The position numbers and the translations under genes were made by a program. Below, in pieces: positions 27,816 through 37,128 of a DNA stretch of 64,000 nucleotides. Within the stretch, counting starts at the first letter, position 1; each line of letters opens with the position of its first letter. The stretch lies in contig OY730228.1 of assembly GCA_963422565.1 (NCBI GenBank), positions 1,736,001-1,800,000 of the forward strand, given 5' to 3'. The notes below the pieces were generated by a model, which was not told the origin of the DNA, searched no databases, and saw only the letters and a program-made list of their open reading frames with translations. This DNA comes from G963422565 sp963422565. Its GTDB lineage: Bacteria > Pseudomonadota > Alphaproteobacteria > MPNO01.

Positions 27816-30230
27816 TCACTGGCAGTTCGTCTGCAGCGGCTTGTGGGATTGCGGCTGCTTGGAGAGATGGTTGACGATCATGTCCGCGACGACCGGCACC
27901 CGGTTGAACAGATGCCCGCCGAGCGCGTCGGAGAGCGCGCAGACATAGGCGGAAGACGCCGAGCCCTGGATCGGCTCGCCGATGCCCTTGGCCCCGACCG
28001 GGTTCTGGGGATCCACCGCCCCTTCCACGGCGTGGGAAGCGAGCTCGGCCGGAACGTCCAGATAGGTCGGCGGCTTGGCCTGGTAGAGGCCGCGCGCGTT
28101 GGGGCGGCCATAGGCCGGGTCGTAGATCAGCCGTTCGGTGGCGGCGAGGCCGAACCCCATCACGGCGCCGCCGCGGATCTGGGCGTCCAGCCCCTGCGGA
28201 TGCAGGACCTGGCCGACCTCGCCGACGCCGAGATAGTCGAGAACCACGACCTTCCCGGTCTCCGGATCCAGCTCGATCTCGATGAAGGCCGCCGCCAAAG
28301 CCGGAACCGTGCCTTTCTTGGGCAGCTTGTCCTTGGCAACGCCGACCAGCCCGGTGCCGGCGATCATCGCCGCCGCCGCCTTGGTCAGCCCGTTGAGATC
28401 GGGATCGACCTCCTTGGCGGAATATTTGCCGCCGAGCGCGATCGCCTTCTTCGCGGCATCGGCGAAGGACATCGCCTTCCCGCCGCTCTTGGCGACGACC
28501 CGCTCGTTCTCGAGCGTGTAGTCCTCCGCCGTACCTCCCATCTCCGCGGCGCCGATCTCGAGCAGCTTCCGCTTGGCGTCCATCGCCGCAGCATAGTTGG
28601 TCCGCGTCATCGTGAACGAGGTGTTGGAGCCGAACTGGCCGATGTTGAACGGCATCGCCTTGAGCGTGCCGCCGCGCTCGATCACCGTGTTCTTCCAGTC
28701 GTAGCCCAGCACCTCGGCGGCGACCCGGGATGTCGCGGCATAGGAGTAGGTGCCGAGATTGCCGACGCCGGTATGGATGTGGAGTATCCCGTCCGGCGTG
28801 ATCCGCACCATGCCATCGAAGCCGTTATAGCCGGCGGCGTGATAGGCCTGACCGATCCCTATCGCGCGGATCTTGCCGTCGGGCTGCTTGCCCGCTTTCT
28901 CGACCCGCTCGGCATAGCCGAACGCCTTGGCGCCCTGCTCCAGCCCCTCGCGGAGATAGGCGCTGGTCAGCGGCGCTTGCTTGGGTCCGATCTTGCCGCC
29001 CTGGCCGCCGCCCGGCGCGTTGGCGAGCCGGAGCGCTAGCCGGTCGATCCCGAGCCGGTGGGCGGCCTTGTCGAGGATCGGCTCGATGATGTTGGCGGTC
29101 TGGTTCTCGCCCGGCCCGCGCTGGGCGCCCTTGGGCGGGGTATTGGTCAGGACGGGGATGCCGCGAAACCGCATGGCTTCGGGCTGTAGGACGACCGAGG
29201 TCGCCATGCCGAAATTCTGGAAGTCCCAGAACCCGGAGGTCGAGCCGTTGTCCTGCACGACATAGGCGTCGACGGCGATGACCCTGCCGTTCTCGGCGAA
29301 GCCCATCTTGACCCAGCCCTGGAAACCGGCCCGCGCCGAGCCGTTGTAATATTCCTCGGCCCGGCTCACCCGCATCATCACCGGGCGGCCGTTGAGCTTC
29401 TTCGACATCAACGCCGGCAGCGCCATCAACGGATAGGAATAGGCCTTGCCGCCGAAGCCGCCACCGCAGAACTCGGTGACGAGGTTGAGATTCGTCGGCT
29501 TGACGCCGATATATTTGGCGAGGCTCGGCACCGCGAAGGACGAGGACTGGGTCGATCCCCAGACATGGCATTTGCCGTTCGCCCAGTAGGCGGCGGCCGA
29601 GCGCGGCTCCATCGCGTGATGGGCGTTGGCCGCGCTGACGAAGCTCTCCTCGACGACGACCTTGGCCTTGGCGAAACCGGCCGCGACATCGCCGAAAGAC
29701 CATTCCCTGGCCGGCTTGCCCATCGGCAGCCTGTCGTCGCCGGCGCTGGCGAAGTCGCGCCCCGTCCACTTGATCTCCTGGAGCTTGATCCCCTGCCTGT
29801 TGGCGACATTGCCGCCGACATGCGCGTTGGGACCGTCGGGGCGCAGGCTGTCGAGCGGATCGATGCAGAAGGGAAGCGGCTCGAGCGCCACCTCGACCGC
29901 GGCGAGCGCGTCCTCCGCCTGCTGTTCGGTCGCCGCCGCGAGAGCCAGGATCGGCTGGCCGACGAAGACCGGATAGTCGGTCAGTATCGCGTGGCCGGCG
30001 TCCTTGGGCTGCTTGATCTCCCCGGGCAGGAGCACCCCGGCGACACCGGGCATGCCCATCGCCTTGCCGGTGTCGATCGACTTGACCCGCGCATGCGGCA
30101 TCGGCGACTCGTAGACCTTGAGGAAAAGCATGCCGTCGGCGCGGAAGTCCTCCGCATATTTCGCCTGCCCCGTGACCTTGGCGTGGAGATCGGGCGGGGT
30201 GAAGTCCTTGCCGAGAAGCCTATAGGCCAT
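27816..30230 (-). CDS. Molybdenum hydroxylase large subunit (xanthine dehydrogenase family)
   Basis: The 804-residue protein has the aldehyde oxidase/xanthine dehydrogenase organisation. The first domain begins VTGQAKYAEDF. The molybdopterin-binding parts include EFCGGGFGGKAYSYP, GGVLVRT-like loop LTNTPPKGAQRGPGENQ, and the C-terminal VGAKGIGEPIQGSA with the catalytic Glu in GxGE. Such enzymes hydroxylate aldehydes or N-heterocycles using water. No own signal peptide is present. The Fe-S subunit carries a Tat-like motif, so the heterotrimer may be exported together. Confidence 0.93.
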   Translation of the reverse strand: MAYRLLGKDFTPPDLHAKVTGQAKYAEDFRADGMLFLKVYESPMPHARVKSIDTGKAMGMPGVAGVLLPGEIKQPKDAGHAILTDYPVFVGQPILALAAATEQQAEDALAAVEVALEPLPFCIDPLDSLRPDGPNAHVGGNVANRQGIKLQEIKWTGRDFASAGDDRLPMGKPAREWSFGDVAAGFAKAKVVVEESFVSAANAHHAMEPRSAAAYWANGKCHVWGSTQSSSFAVPSLAKYIGVKPTNLNLVTEFCGGGFGGKAYSYPLMALPALMSKKLNGRPVMMRVSRAEEYYNGSARAGFQGWVKMGFAENGRVIAVDAYVVQDNGSTSGFWDFQNFGMATSVVLQPEAMRFRGIPVLTNTPPKGAQRGPGENQTANIIEPILDKAAHRLGIDRLALRLANAPGGGQGGKIGPKQAPLTSAYLREGLEQGAKAFGYAERVEKAGKQPDGKIRAIGIGQAYHAAGYNGFDGMVRITPDGILHIHTGVGNLGTYSYAATSRVAAEVLGYDWKNTVIERGGTLKAMPFNIGQFGSNTSFTMTRTNYAAAMDAKRKLLEIGAAEMGGTAEDYTLENERVVAKSGGKAMSFADAAKKAIALGGKYSAKEVDPDLNGLTKAAAAMIAGTGLVGVAKDKLPKKGTVPALAAAFIEIELDPETGKVVVLDYLGVGEVGQVLHPQGLDAQIRGGAVMGFGLAATERLIYDPAYGRPNARGLYQAKPPTYLDVPAELASHAVEGAVDPQNPVGAKGIGEPIQGSASSAYVCALSDALGGHLFNRVPVVADMIVNHLSKQPQSHKPLQTNCQ

Positions 30231-30233
30231 GAT

Positions 30234-30950
30234 CTATGCCCTCCCTGCCGCGCGCATGACGCCGGCGAGATAGTTCGCGTAAGCGCCGCACCGGCACAGA
30301 TTGCCGGACATCGCGCGGCGCGCCTCGTCGACGGTCGGTCTGGGGGTCTTCTTCAGGAGCCCGACCGCCGCCATCACCTGACCCGGGGTGCAGAAGCCGC
30401 ATTGCGGTCCGAGCTCGTCGATGAACGCCTGCTGGACCGGGTGCAGCGTGCCGTCGGTCGCCGCGACGCCCTCGACCGTGGTGATCTTCCTGTCCCGGAC
30501 CTGATGGGTCAGCGTCGAGCAGGAATAGACCGGCACGTCGTCGGCGAGCACGGTGCAGGCGCCGCATTCGGCGCGGTTGCAGCCGATCTTGGTGCCGGTG
30601 AGGCCCAGCCGGTAGCGGATCGTCTGGGCCAGGGTCTCGTTGGGCGGGACGTCAACCCGCCGCCGCCGGCCGTTGACGTCGAGCGTGACCAGCCGCTCGA
30701 CCCCGCGCACCGCGGCGCGCGCCGCGCCGGGCTGGGCCGAGAACATGAAGGACGCCGCCGAGACCGCGACGCCCGAGCAGACGACGCCGCGCAGGAAGTC
30801 GCGCCGGCTCGCGCCCGCGCGCTCCGGCGGCGCCGCGAGATCGCCCGCGATCTCGGCCGTCGCCGGGACCCATTCGAAGTCGTCCGCCGGATCCGGCGGA
30901 AACTCGAACGCTTCGAAGGCCGTCGCCTCGTCTGTCCACTGATCGGTCAT
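30234..30950 (-). CDS. Molybdenum hydroxylase 2Fe-2S subunit with Tat motif
   Basis: The 238-residue protein is longer than the usual 150-170 residues. An acidic 45-residue N-terminal extension precedes a Tat-like signal (ASRRDFLRGVVCSGVAVSAA). The ferredoxin domain (GCNRAECGACTV) and the all-helical Fe-S domain (QCGFCTPGQVM, SGNLCRCGAY) follow. It shuttles electrons from the Mo centre to FAD. I chose the ATG at 30950 because GGGAGG lies just upstream. It is the first gene of the operon. Confidence 0.92.
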   Translation of the reverse strand: MTDQWTDEATAFEAFEFPPDPADDFEWVPATAEIAGDLAAPPERAGASRRDFLRGVVCSGVAVSAASFMFSAQPGAARAAVRGVERLVTLDVNGRRRRVDVPPNETLAQTIRYRLGLTGTKIGCNRAECGACTVLADDVPVYSCSTLTHQVRDRKITTVEGVAATDGTLHPVQQAFIDELGPQCGFCTPGQVMAAVGLLKKTPRPTVDEARRAMSGNLCRCGAYANYLAGVMRAAGRA

Positions 30951-31049
30951 AACGCCTCCCTCGATCCGAATGCCGCATGCGGTCGACAAGATGAAACGAT
31001 CCTATCCCTGTCGGGCGGCGGGGTGAAGGGAAATTTCGCCGCCCGCCGC

Positions 31050-31826
31050 TCAGACCCGGCGGAACCGCCGCGACAGCGGATCGATCACCAGCTTCTCGCC
31101 GGCGAAGAAAATCAGCACGATCGCGAAACAGGCGGCGAAGAGGGTGACCGCGTCGGCGGCGGTGAGCGCGCGCAGCATCAGATAGCCGATGCCGCTGTCG
31201 GCGCCGAACAGCTCGGAGACCAGCGCGATCTTCCAGCCGACGCCGTAGGCGATGCGGAGGGCGGCGACGATATAGGGCATCAGCAGCGGCAGCGTGATGC
31301 GCCAGAACAGCTTCGCCCGGTTGCGGGTGAAGCTTCGCCCCATCTCAAGCAGCTCCGCATCGAGCTCCTTCAGCCCCTCAGAGACGTTGACCAGGCAGAA
31401 CGGCGTCAGGATGGCGACCTGGACGAAGATCACGGTGAAGCTCGAATTTCCGAACCAGATCACCGCGAGGATCGCCCAGCCCACCGAGGGGAAGGAGTTG
31501 AGGAAAGGCTTGATCCGCTCGTGGACGATCGCCTCGGCGACCGGCCACCGCCGGGGGATGAAGGCGAGCACGCTGCCCAGGGCGACGGCGGCGACCACGG
31601 ACGCCGCCACCCGGACGGTGCTGATCAGCGAGTCGTCGACGATGCCCGCGGCCAAGAAAAAGTCGAGCACCCGTTCGGCGACGGCAAGCGGGCCGGGCAG
31701 CACGAATTCGGGCATTTCCCGGGCGGCCAGCCACCAGGCGGCGACGGCCGCGACCAGCAGCCCCTCGGCGAGGACATGGGCGCGCAGCCCCGCTTGCCGG
31801 GAGGCCCGCTCAGCCGAGCGCCGCAT
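31050..31826 (-). CDS. ABC transporter permease, taurine/nitrate type
   Basis: The 258-residue integral membrane protein belongs to the TauC/SsuC group, with the EAA loop region LLEMGRSFTRNRAKLFWRIT. It overlaps the preceding permease gene by 17 bp. Two distinct permeases plus one ATPase and one binding protein imply a heterodimeric channel. Confidence 0.88.
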   Translation of the reverse strand: MRRSAERASRQAGLRAHVLAEGLLVAAVAAWWLAAREMPEFVLPGPLAVAERVLDFFLAAGIVDDSLISTVRVAASVVAAVALGSVLAFIPRRWPVAEAIVHERIKPFLNSFPSVGWAILAVIWFGNSSFTVIFVQVAILTPFCLVNVSEGLKELDAELLEMGRSFTRNRAKLFWRITLPLLMPYIVAALRIAYGVGWKIALVSELFGADSGIGYLMLRALTAADAVTLFAACFAIVLIFFAGEKLVIDPLSRRFRRV

Positions 31827-32595
31827 GGTGCCGCGCCAGCCGCGCCTGGATCGGGGCGAACATCCACCGGTCCGAGGCGTAGACGAACAGGATGATGACG
31901 AGGATCACGACCAGGATCAACGGCGTATCGAAGTCCTGCCGCGCCAGGTTGAGCAGATAGCCGAGCCCCTTGTCGCCGCCGAACAGCTCGGCCGTCAGCG
32001 CGACCTTCCAGGCGACGCCGAAGCTGATCCTGAGGGTCGCGAAGATGAACGGGTACAGCGCCGGCAGGATCAGCAGGCCGAACTGCCGCCAGCGGCCGCG
32101 GCCGAAGCTCCGTCCCATCTCCAGCATCTCGCCGTCGAGCGACTCCAGCCCTTCACGCATATTGATGATCGAGAACGGGATCAGAACCATGCTGATCGCG
32201 TACATGACGGTGAAGTCGTTGATCCCGAACCAGATGATCGCAAGAAGCGTCCAGCCGATTCCGGAGAAGGAGTTGAGGAACGGACTCAGACGGCCATGCA
32301 CCATCAGGCGGAAGGCGGGCGCGTAGAAACAAAGCAGCGCGAGCCCGCTACCGATCAGGAACGAGGCCAGGATCGCGCCACCGATATGGATCACCGACCA
32401 GAGCATGTGCTTGGCCAGGTGGATGTCGGTGAGGAACTCGTAGAGCCGGAGCGCCACGGCCAGCGGGCCCGGCATCAGATACTCCTCGACGCTGGCGCCG
32501 TAGGCGGCCCAGGCGGCGAGAAAGCCGAGCGTGAACAGATGCGCGGCGCGACGCCGGCGGGCGGGCTCCGCCGCCCCGGTCACCGGGCCGGCCAC
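31810..32595 (-). CDS. ABC transporter permease, taurine/nitrate type
   Basis: The 261-residue membrane protein is the paralogue of the following permease. Both share WxLLAxIWFG-type segments and an EAA loop (EMLEMGRSFGRGRWRQFGLL). It starts 40 bp after the binding-protein stop. The two permeases probably arose by duplication and form the channel together. Confidence 0.88.
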   Translation of the reverse strand: MAGPVTGAAEPARRRRAAHLFTLGFLAAWAAYGASVEEYLMPGPLAVALRLYEFLTDIHLAKHMLWSVIHIGGAILASFLIGSGLALLCFYAPAFRLMVHGRLSPFLNSFSGIGWTLLAIIWFGINDFTVMYAISMVLIPFSIINMREGLESLDGEMLEMGRSFGRGRWRQFGLLILPALYPFIFATLRISFGVAWKVALTAELFGGDKGLGYLLNLARQDFDTPLILVVILVIILFVYASDRWMFAPIQARLARHHAALG

Positions 32596-32635
32596 AGGGG
32601 AGCCCGAGGCCGGCGCGACGCGGCCGGACGAAAGC

Positions 32636-33613
32636 TCATTCGCGAATCGCGTGCTCCCAGATCACCGTCTCGGCCTTCGGATACTCCTTGAGGATGCCGA
32701 GCTCCTTGGCGCCCGCCCAGACCGTCTCCATCGCCTTCATGTCGGCGTCGCTGACCGTCGCCGGCAGATAGGAGAACCGGGTCAGCCAAGCCTTGAAGAA
32801 CTCGGGCGAGATATTGTGCTCCTTGGCGATCTCGGCGCCGACGGCCTCGGGGTTGGCCATCGCATAGTCGACCGAGGCCTTGAGCATGCGGTTGAACTCC
32901 TTGAACGCCTCCGGCCGCGCCGCGAGCTTGCTCGGATAGCTGACATTGACCGCCGGCACGACATGGACGCCGAAGATCTCGTTGATGTCGCGGCTGGTAT
33001 AGGCGACGACCCGGTATCCGCCCGATTTGCCGGCCTTGTAGGCCTGGGAGTGAATCAGCGTCGCCGCGTCGACCCGCCCGGCCTCGAGGGCGCCCAGCAT
33101 CGCCGGGGCGGGCATCTGCACCCAGCGGAAGTCGCCGCCCTTGTAGGAGACATCAATGCCGTATTTCCTGGCGAGGGCGATGCGCGCCCAGGTGGTCCCG
33201 GTCGACTGCAGGGCGACATTGCCGATGGTCTTGCCCTTGAGGTCGGCGACCGTCCTGTAGGGGCTGTCGGCCTTGACCCAGACCGCGCCGCTCAGCGGGT
33301 CGGGCGGTGCGCGGAGCGCGGTCGACAGCACGATCAGCGCGAGCCCCCGCGCCTTGGCACGCGGGATCGCCATCACCGCGTTCATCAGCACGTCGAAGCG
33401 CTTGGTCGGGGTCGACTGGATCAGCGCCGGAATGGCGAGCGCCGTCGCCTCGATCTCGATCAGGTCGGAGGCGACCCGGCCGCTCTTGATGCCGTGGAGG
33501 ACGCCCTCCATGGCCGGCTCGATGAGATAGCCGTAGGTGATCTTCTCCTTGGCCGCGGCGGAGCCGGCGGCGAGGGCCGCGAGCGCTGCCGCGGCGGCGG
33601 CGAGTCGTTTCAT
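32636..33613 (-). CDS. ABC transporter substrate-binding protein (NMT1/SsuA type)
   Basis: The 325-residue protein has a cleavable signal peptide (KRLAAAAAALAALAAGSAAA). The domain shows LKGKTIGNVALQSTGTTWAR, LGALEAGRVDAATLIHSQAY and YPSKLAARPEAFKEFNRMLK. It belongs to the family binding sulfonates, nitrate, thiamine precursors or aromatic acids. The ligand cannot be read. Its GTG/ATG start overlaps the ATPase stop by 4 bp. Confidence 0.88.
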   Translation of the reverse strand: MKRLAAAAAALAALAAGSAAAKEKITYGYLIEPAMEGVLHGIKSGRVASDLIEIEATALAIPALIQSTPTKRFDVLMNAVMAIPRAKARGLALIVLSTALRAPPDPLSGAVWVKADSPYRTVADLKGKTIGNVALQSTGTTWARIALARKYGIDVSYKGGDFRWVQMPAPAMLGALEAGRVDAATLIHSQAYKAGKSGGYRVVAYTSRDINEIFGVHVVPAVNVSYPSKLAARPEAFKEFNRMLKASVDYAMANPEAVGAEIAKEHNISPEFFKAWLTRFSYLPATVSDADMKAMETVWAGAKELGILKEYPKAETVIWEHAIRE

Positions 33614-34407
33614 ACCCGTATCTCCTCTTCCCTTTCGACGTCATGCTCGGAACCGGTCTGCAGCCCCCGAAAAAGAGCGTGCAGGCGGTCCCTATGGGCG
33701 CGCAGCTCGGGCTGGTCGTCGATGCTGCGCGGGCGCGGCGCTTCGACAGAGATCGTCTCCAGTAGCCGCGTCGGCTTGTTGGACAACAGCAGGATGCGGT
33801 CGGCGAGGACCAGCGCCTCGTCGATATCGTGAGTGACGAAGACCACCGTCTTGCCGGTCTCCTGCCAGATCGAGACGATCTCGGCGCGGAGCCGCCGCCG
33901 CGTGTTGAGGTCGAGCGCCGAGAACGGCTCGTCCATCAGCACGATCTGAGGATCGACCGAGAGGGCGCGCGCGATCGCCACCCGCTGGCGCTCGCCGCCC
34001 GACAGCATCGCCGGAAATTTCTCCATGTCGGCGGCGAGCCCGACCAGCGACAGGAACTCGCGGGCGCGCGCCTCGCGCTCCGCCCGCGCCATCCGGCCGA
34101 AGCGCAGCTCCATCCCCAGCGTCACGTTGCCGAGCGCGTTCCGCCAGGGCACCAGCCGCGGCGACTGGAAGATGTAGGCGATCTTCTGCCAGGCCTCGGC
34201 GGGCCGGCGGCCGCAGACCGCGACCTCGCCGGCGCTCGCCCCGAGGAGGCCGCCGACCACCCGCAGCGAGGTCGATTTGCCGCAGCCGGACGGGCCGAGA
34301 ATACACAGGAACTCGCTCTCCGCGACATCGAAGGTGAGATCTTCGTAGATCGTCTCGGCCGCGAAGCGGACACCGACCCGCCGGAAGCTGATGATCTCGC
34401 CGCTCAC
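33610..34407 (-). CDS. ABC transporter ATPase, taurine/nitrate type
   Basis: At 265 residues, it carries Walker A GPSGCGKSTS, Q-loop YIFQSPRLVPWRNALGNV, signature LSGGERQRVAIARAL, Walker B IVLMDEPFSALD and switch His in VFVTHDIDEALVLADRI. The sequence SPRLVPWRN is typical of TauB/SsuB/NrtD ATPases. It is the first gene of a four-gene operon with its binding protein and two permeases. Confidence 0.93.
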   Translation of the reverse strand: MSGEIISFRRVGVRFAAETIYEDLTFDVAESEFLCILGPSGCGKSTSLRVVGGLLGASAGEVAVCGRRPAEAWQKIAYIFQSPRLVPWRNALGNVTLGMELRFGRMARAEREARAREFLSLVGLAADMEKFPAMLSGGERQRVAIARALSVDPQIVLMDEPFSALDLNTRRRLRAEIVSIWQETGKTVVFVTHDIDEALVLADRILLLSNKPTRLLETISVEAPRPRSIDDQPELRAHRDRLHALFRGLQTGSEHDVEREEEIRV

Positions 34408-34467
34408 CCGGCCGCCGCTCCCCCATGTCCGTTCGCCGGCGGCAGAATACCACCGGAGGCGGGCGGC

Positions 34468-36603
34468 TCACATCCCGTCGCGGTGAACCACCCTGCCGCC
34501 CACCATGGTCAGCAGCGCGCGAGTGCGGCGGATATCCTCGGGCGGGACCGTCACGATGTCCTGCGAGAGCACTGCGAGATCGGCGCGCTTGCCGGGCTCG
34601 ATCGAGCCGAGCTCGTCGTCCACCCCCATGATCCGGGCGTTGTTGATGGTGTAGAGCTCGAGCGCCTCGCGGGCGGTGATCGCCTGGTCCGGCCCGAGCG
34701 TGTAGCCCAGCAGCGTCCCGCGCGTGACCATCCACCAGATCGACAGGAACGGGTCGATCGGGACCACCGGCCCGTCGGTGCCGCCGCCGACCAGCAGCCC
34801 GGCGTCGATCAGCCTGCGGATCGGGATCGAGGCGGCGGCGCGCGCATCGCCCCACCAGCGCCGCTGGTTGTGGCCGAGCAGGACCGGATGGTCCTGGACC
34901 GTGACCGGCGCGCCGATCCGGCCGAGCGTCTCGATCGCCTCGTCGGAGGGCAGGAAGGCGTGCATCAGCGTCCAGCGCAGATCGCGGATCGGCACCGCCG
35001 CGTCGGTGCGCGCGTAGGCGCGGGCGATCACGTCGATCGCCTCGTCGCCGACGCCGTGGGTCTGCGCCTGGAGCCCGGCGCGGGCGACCAGGGTGAGCGC
35101 CTCGACGAACTCGTCCTCGCCGCCCGGCGGCGTCATCAGCAGGCCGCGATAGTCCGTGCGCGGCTGTTCCCCCGGGACGACGCGGTAGGGTTCGCGCATA
35201 CGCGCGCCTTCGATGCCGCCGTCGAGCATGAACTTGATGCCGGCGAAGCGCAGCATGTCGTCGCTCTTCTCGCCCTGCATGGCCCGGATGCCGCGCTCGG
35301 TCCGCAACCTGTCATACGCCTTGTAGAGGAGGTCGGTGCGCACGGTTATCGCCCCTTCGTCGCGGAGGCGGCGATAGACGGCAATGCCGGCCTCGTCGAT
35401 CACCGGATCGACCGCTGCGGTGATGCCGAACCCGTTGAGCTCCGCCATCGCGCCGCGCAGGAGCTCCGCCATCCGGTCGGCGGACGGGGCGGGTGGCGCC
35501 ACCCGCCGCGCGAAATAGGCCGCGGTCTCGAGCAGCACCCCCGTCGCCTCGCCGGTGCCCGGATCGCGGACGATGACCCCGCCGGCCGGATCCGGGGTCT
35601 CTCGCGTGACGCCCGCGCGGGCCAGCGCCGGCGAGTTGACGGTCACGACATGGCCGCCGCGCGGGATCAGCACCGGGTGGTCGGGCGCCGCCTCGTCGAG
35701 CTCCCGGCGCGTCGGCATGCGCCCCTCGGCAAGCAGGCTCTCATGCCAGCCCGAGCTGCCGACGATCCACGCGCCGCGCGGCGTCTCGGCCGCCCGTTCG
35801 GCGATGCGCGCCTGGACGTCGGCGACCGAACGCGCCGCGAGGAGCTGCACCGTCGGCGCGTTGAGCCCGACGTAGAACTGGTGGATATGCGAATCGATCA
35901 ACCCTGGAACGACCGTCCGCCCGGCGAGGTCGAAGATCTCGGTGCCGGGCCCGGCATGCTTCGCGACGCTCGCATCGTCGCCGACGGCGAGGAAGCGTCC
36001 GCCACGCACGGCGACCGCCTCGACGGTCGAGAACGCCTCGTCGACGACCCGCACCCGCCCGCCGCGCAGCAGGATGTCGGCGGCGGCTCCGGTGCCGGTC
36101 GCCGGGACGCGGTCCCGGGCGGCGGGCCGTCGGGGCGGCGGTCCGCCCGGCCGGTCCGGGTCGGCGTCGAGCCAGGCCCCGAGCCAGGCCCGCGCGGCCG
36201 CACCGCAGGCCGGGGCCGCGCGCAGCCGCACCGCGGCGTCGATCAGCATGGCCGCGCCCTCAGCGATCCGCAGCCGGCCTTGGACCGAGACCGCGGTGTC
36301 CATGCCCGCGGCCGGCCCGGCCGCGTGGCCGGCCGGCGCTCGCGGCACGACCAGAATGCCCGCCTCCGTTCCGTGGATGTCGCCGCAGAGCCGGCAGGGC
36401 GCGAGCGAGCGCTCGGTCAGCAGCAGCCCCCCCGGGCGGGCCATGAGCGACGGTGCAAGATAGCCTTCGAGCGTGATGCGCACGCCGTCGAGAGCCCGCG
36501 CCCGCGGGGTCGCGGCACCGGCAGGATCGACCAGCGCCTCCAGCGGAACGGGACGGGGATAGACGAGGTTCAGCATCCGGGCCGGCGGCGGACACGGGGT
36601 CAT
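34468..36603 (-). CDS. Amidohydrolase (YtcJ type) with extra N-terminal domain
   Basis: The 711-residue protein starts at the ATG at 36603. Residues from about 170 form a YtcJ/exoenzyme-regulatory amidohydrolase: ILLRGGRVRVVDEAFSTVEA, metal motif DSHIHQFYVGLNAP, QAQTHGVGDEAIDVIARAYA and C-terminal GGTDGPVVPIDPFLSIWW. It should hydrolyse an amide or ester in the cytosol. The first 135 residues are additional and contain LDGVRITLEGYLAPS and a CRLCGDIHG cysteine pair. I do not recognise that domain. An Arg-, Ala- and Pro-rich linker joins the two. A longer in-frame ATG at 36837 gives low-complexity sequence and is rejected. Confidence 0.85.
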   Translation of the reverse strand: MTPCPPPARMLNLVYPRPVPLEALVDPAGAATPRARALDGVRITLEGYLAPSLMARPGGLLLTERSLAPCRLCGDIHGTEAGILVVPRAPAGHAAGPAAGMDTAVSVQGRLRIAEGAAMLIDAAVRLRAAPACGAAARAWLGAWLDADPDRPGGPPPRRPAARDRVPATGTGAAADILLRGGRVRVVDEAFSTVEAVAVRGGRFLAVGDDASVAKHAGPGTEIFDLAGRTVVPGLIDSHIHQFYVGLNAPTVQLLAARSVADVQARIAERAAETPRGAWIVGSSGWHESLLAEGRMPTRRELDEAAPDHPVLIPRGGHVVTVNSPALARAGVTRETPDPAGGVIVRDPGTGEATGVLLETAAYFARRVAPPAPSADRMAELLRGAMAELNGFGITAAVDPVIDEAGIAVYRRLRDEGAITVRTDLLYKAYDRLRTERGIRAMQGEKSDDMLRFAGIKFMLDGGIEGARMREPYRVVPGEQPRTDYRGLLMTPPGGEDEFVEALTLVARAGLQAQTHGVGDEAIDVIARAYARTDAAVPIRDLRWTLMHAFLPSDEAIETLGRIGAPVTVQDHPVLLGHNQRRWWGDARAAASIPIRRLIDAGLLVGGGTDGPVVPIDPFLSIWWMVTRGTLLGYTLGPDQAITAREALELYTINNARIMGVDDELGSIEPGKRADLAVLSQDIVTVPPEDIRRTRALLTMVGGRVVHRDGM

Positions 36604-37128
36604 GGCGAGCTTGTCCCACGTCAGACGGTCGAGCCTAGGATACAGTATGGTGGGGGCGATCGGGAAACCGTCGACGATCCCGTCTCCCCCGGGAAACCGA
36701 GGCGGATATGGACTTCGATATCTTCGAGGGCTCGCCCGCTCCGGTGGAGGAGGGCCGCCAGGACGAACCCCGCCGCAATTCCCGAACGGCACGGCCTCTC
36801 GAGATCTCCACCCGACACTTGCGAGCGGTCTCGACATGACGCGATCTCAGGCGACGCGATGCCGGGATGCGGAAACCGAACATGGCTTGGGACGAGACCG
36901 TTCGGCAACGGTATGCGCGCCGAGCGGCGCGCGACTAAAGCGATCCGACGGCGCGTTTGGGCGATGGCGCGCGCCTGCGCCTGCCGCAGTCGATCTCCTC
37001 GAACGCCGCGTCCGGAACCGGAGACGCGAACGCTTCCCGGCGAGCCGGAAGACCGCTCCCCCTCGAAGGGGAGGTCGGGGCGTTCGACGCGACGGCGGCG
37101 AAGGCCGACACGCCGAACAAGTCGGCAT
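36604..37128. other. Intergenic region with dispersed repeat
   Basis: This 525-bp region holds no recognisable gene. At about 37056-37073, CTCCCC and GGGGAG arms form a small hairpin. Just downstream, CGTTCGACGCGAC and GGCGAAGG (about 37078-37104) match the intergenic copy near 23482, and the reverse complement of GCCGACTTGTTCGG lies near 37112. It is probably a member of a dispersed intergenic repeat family. Confidence 0.5.
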
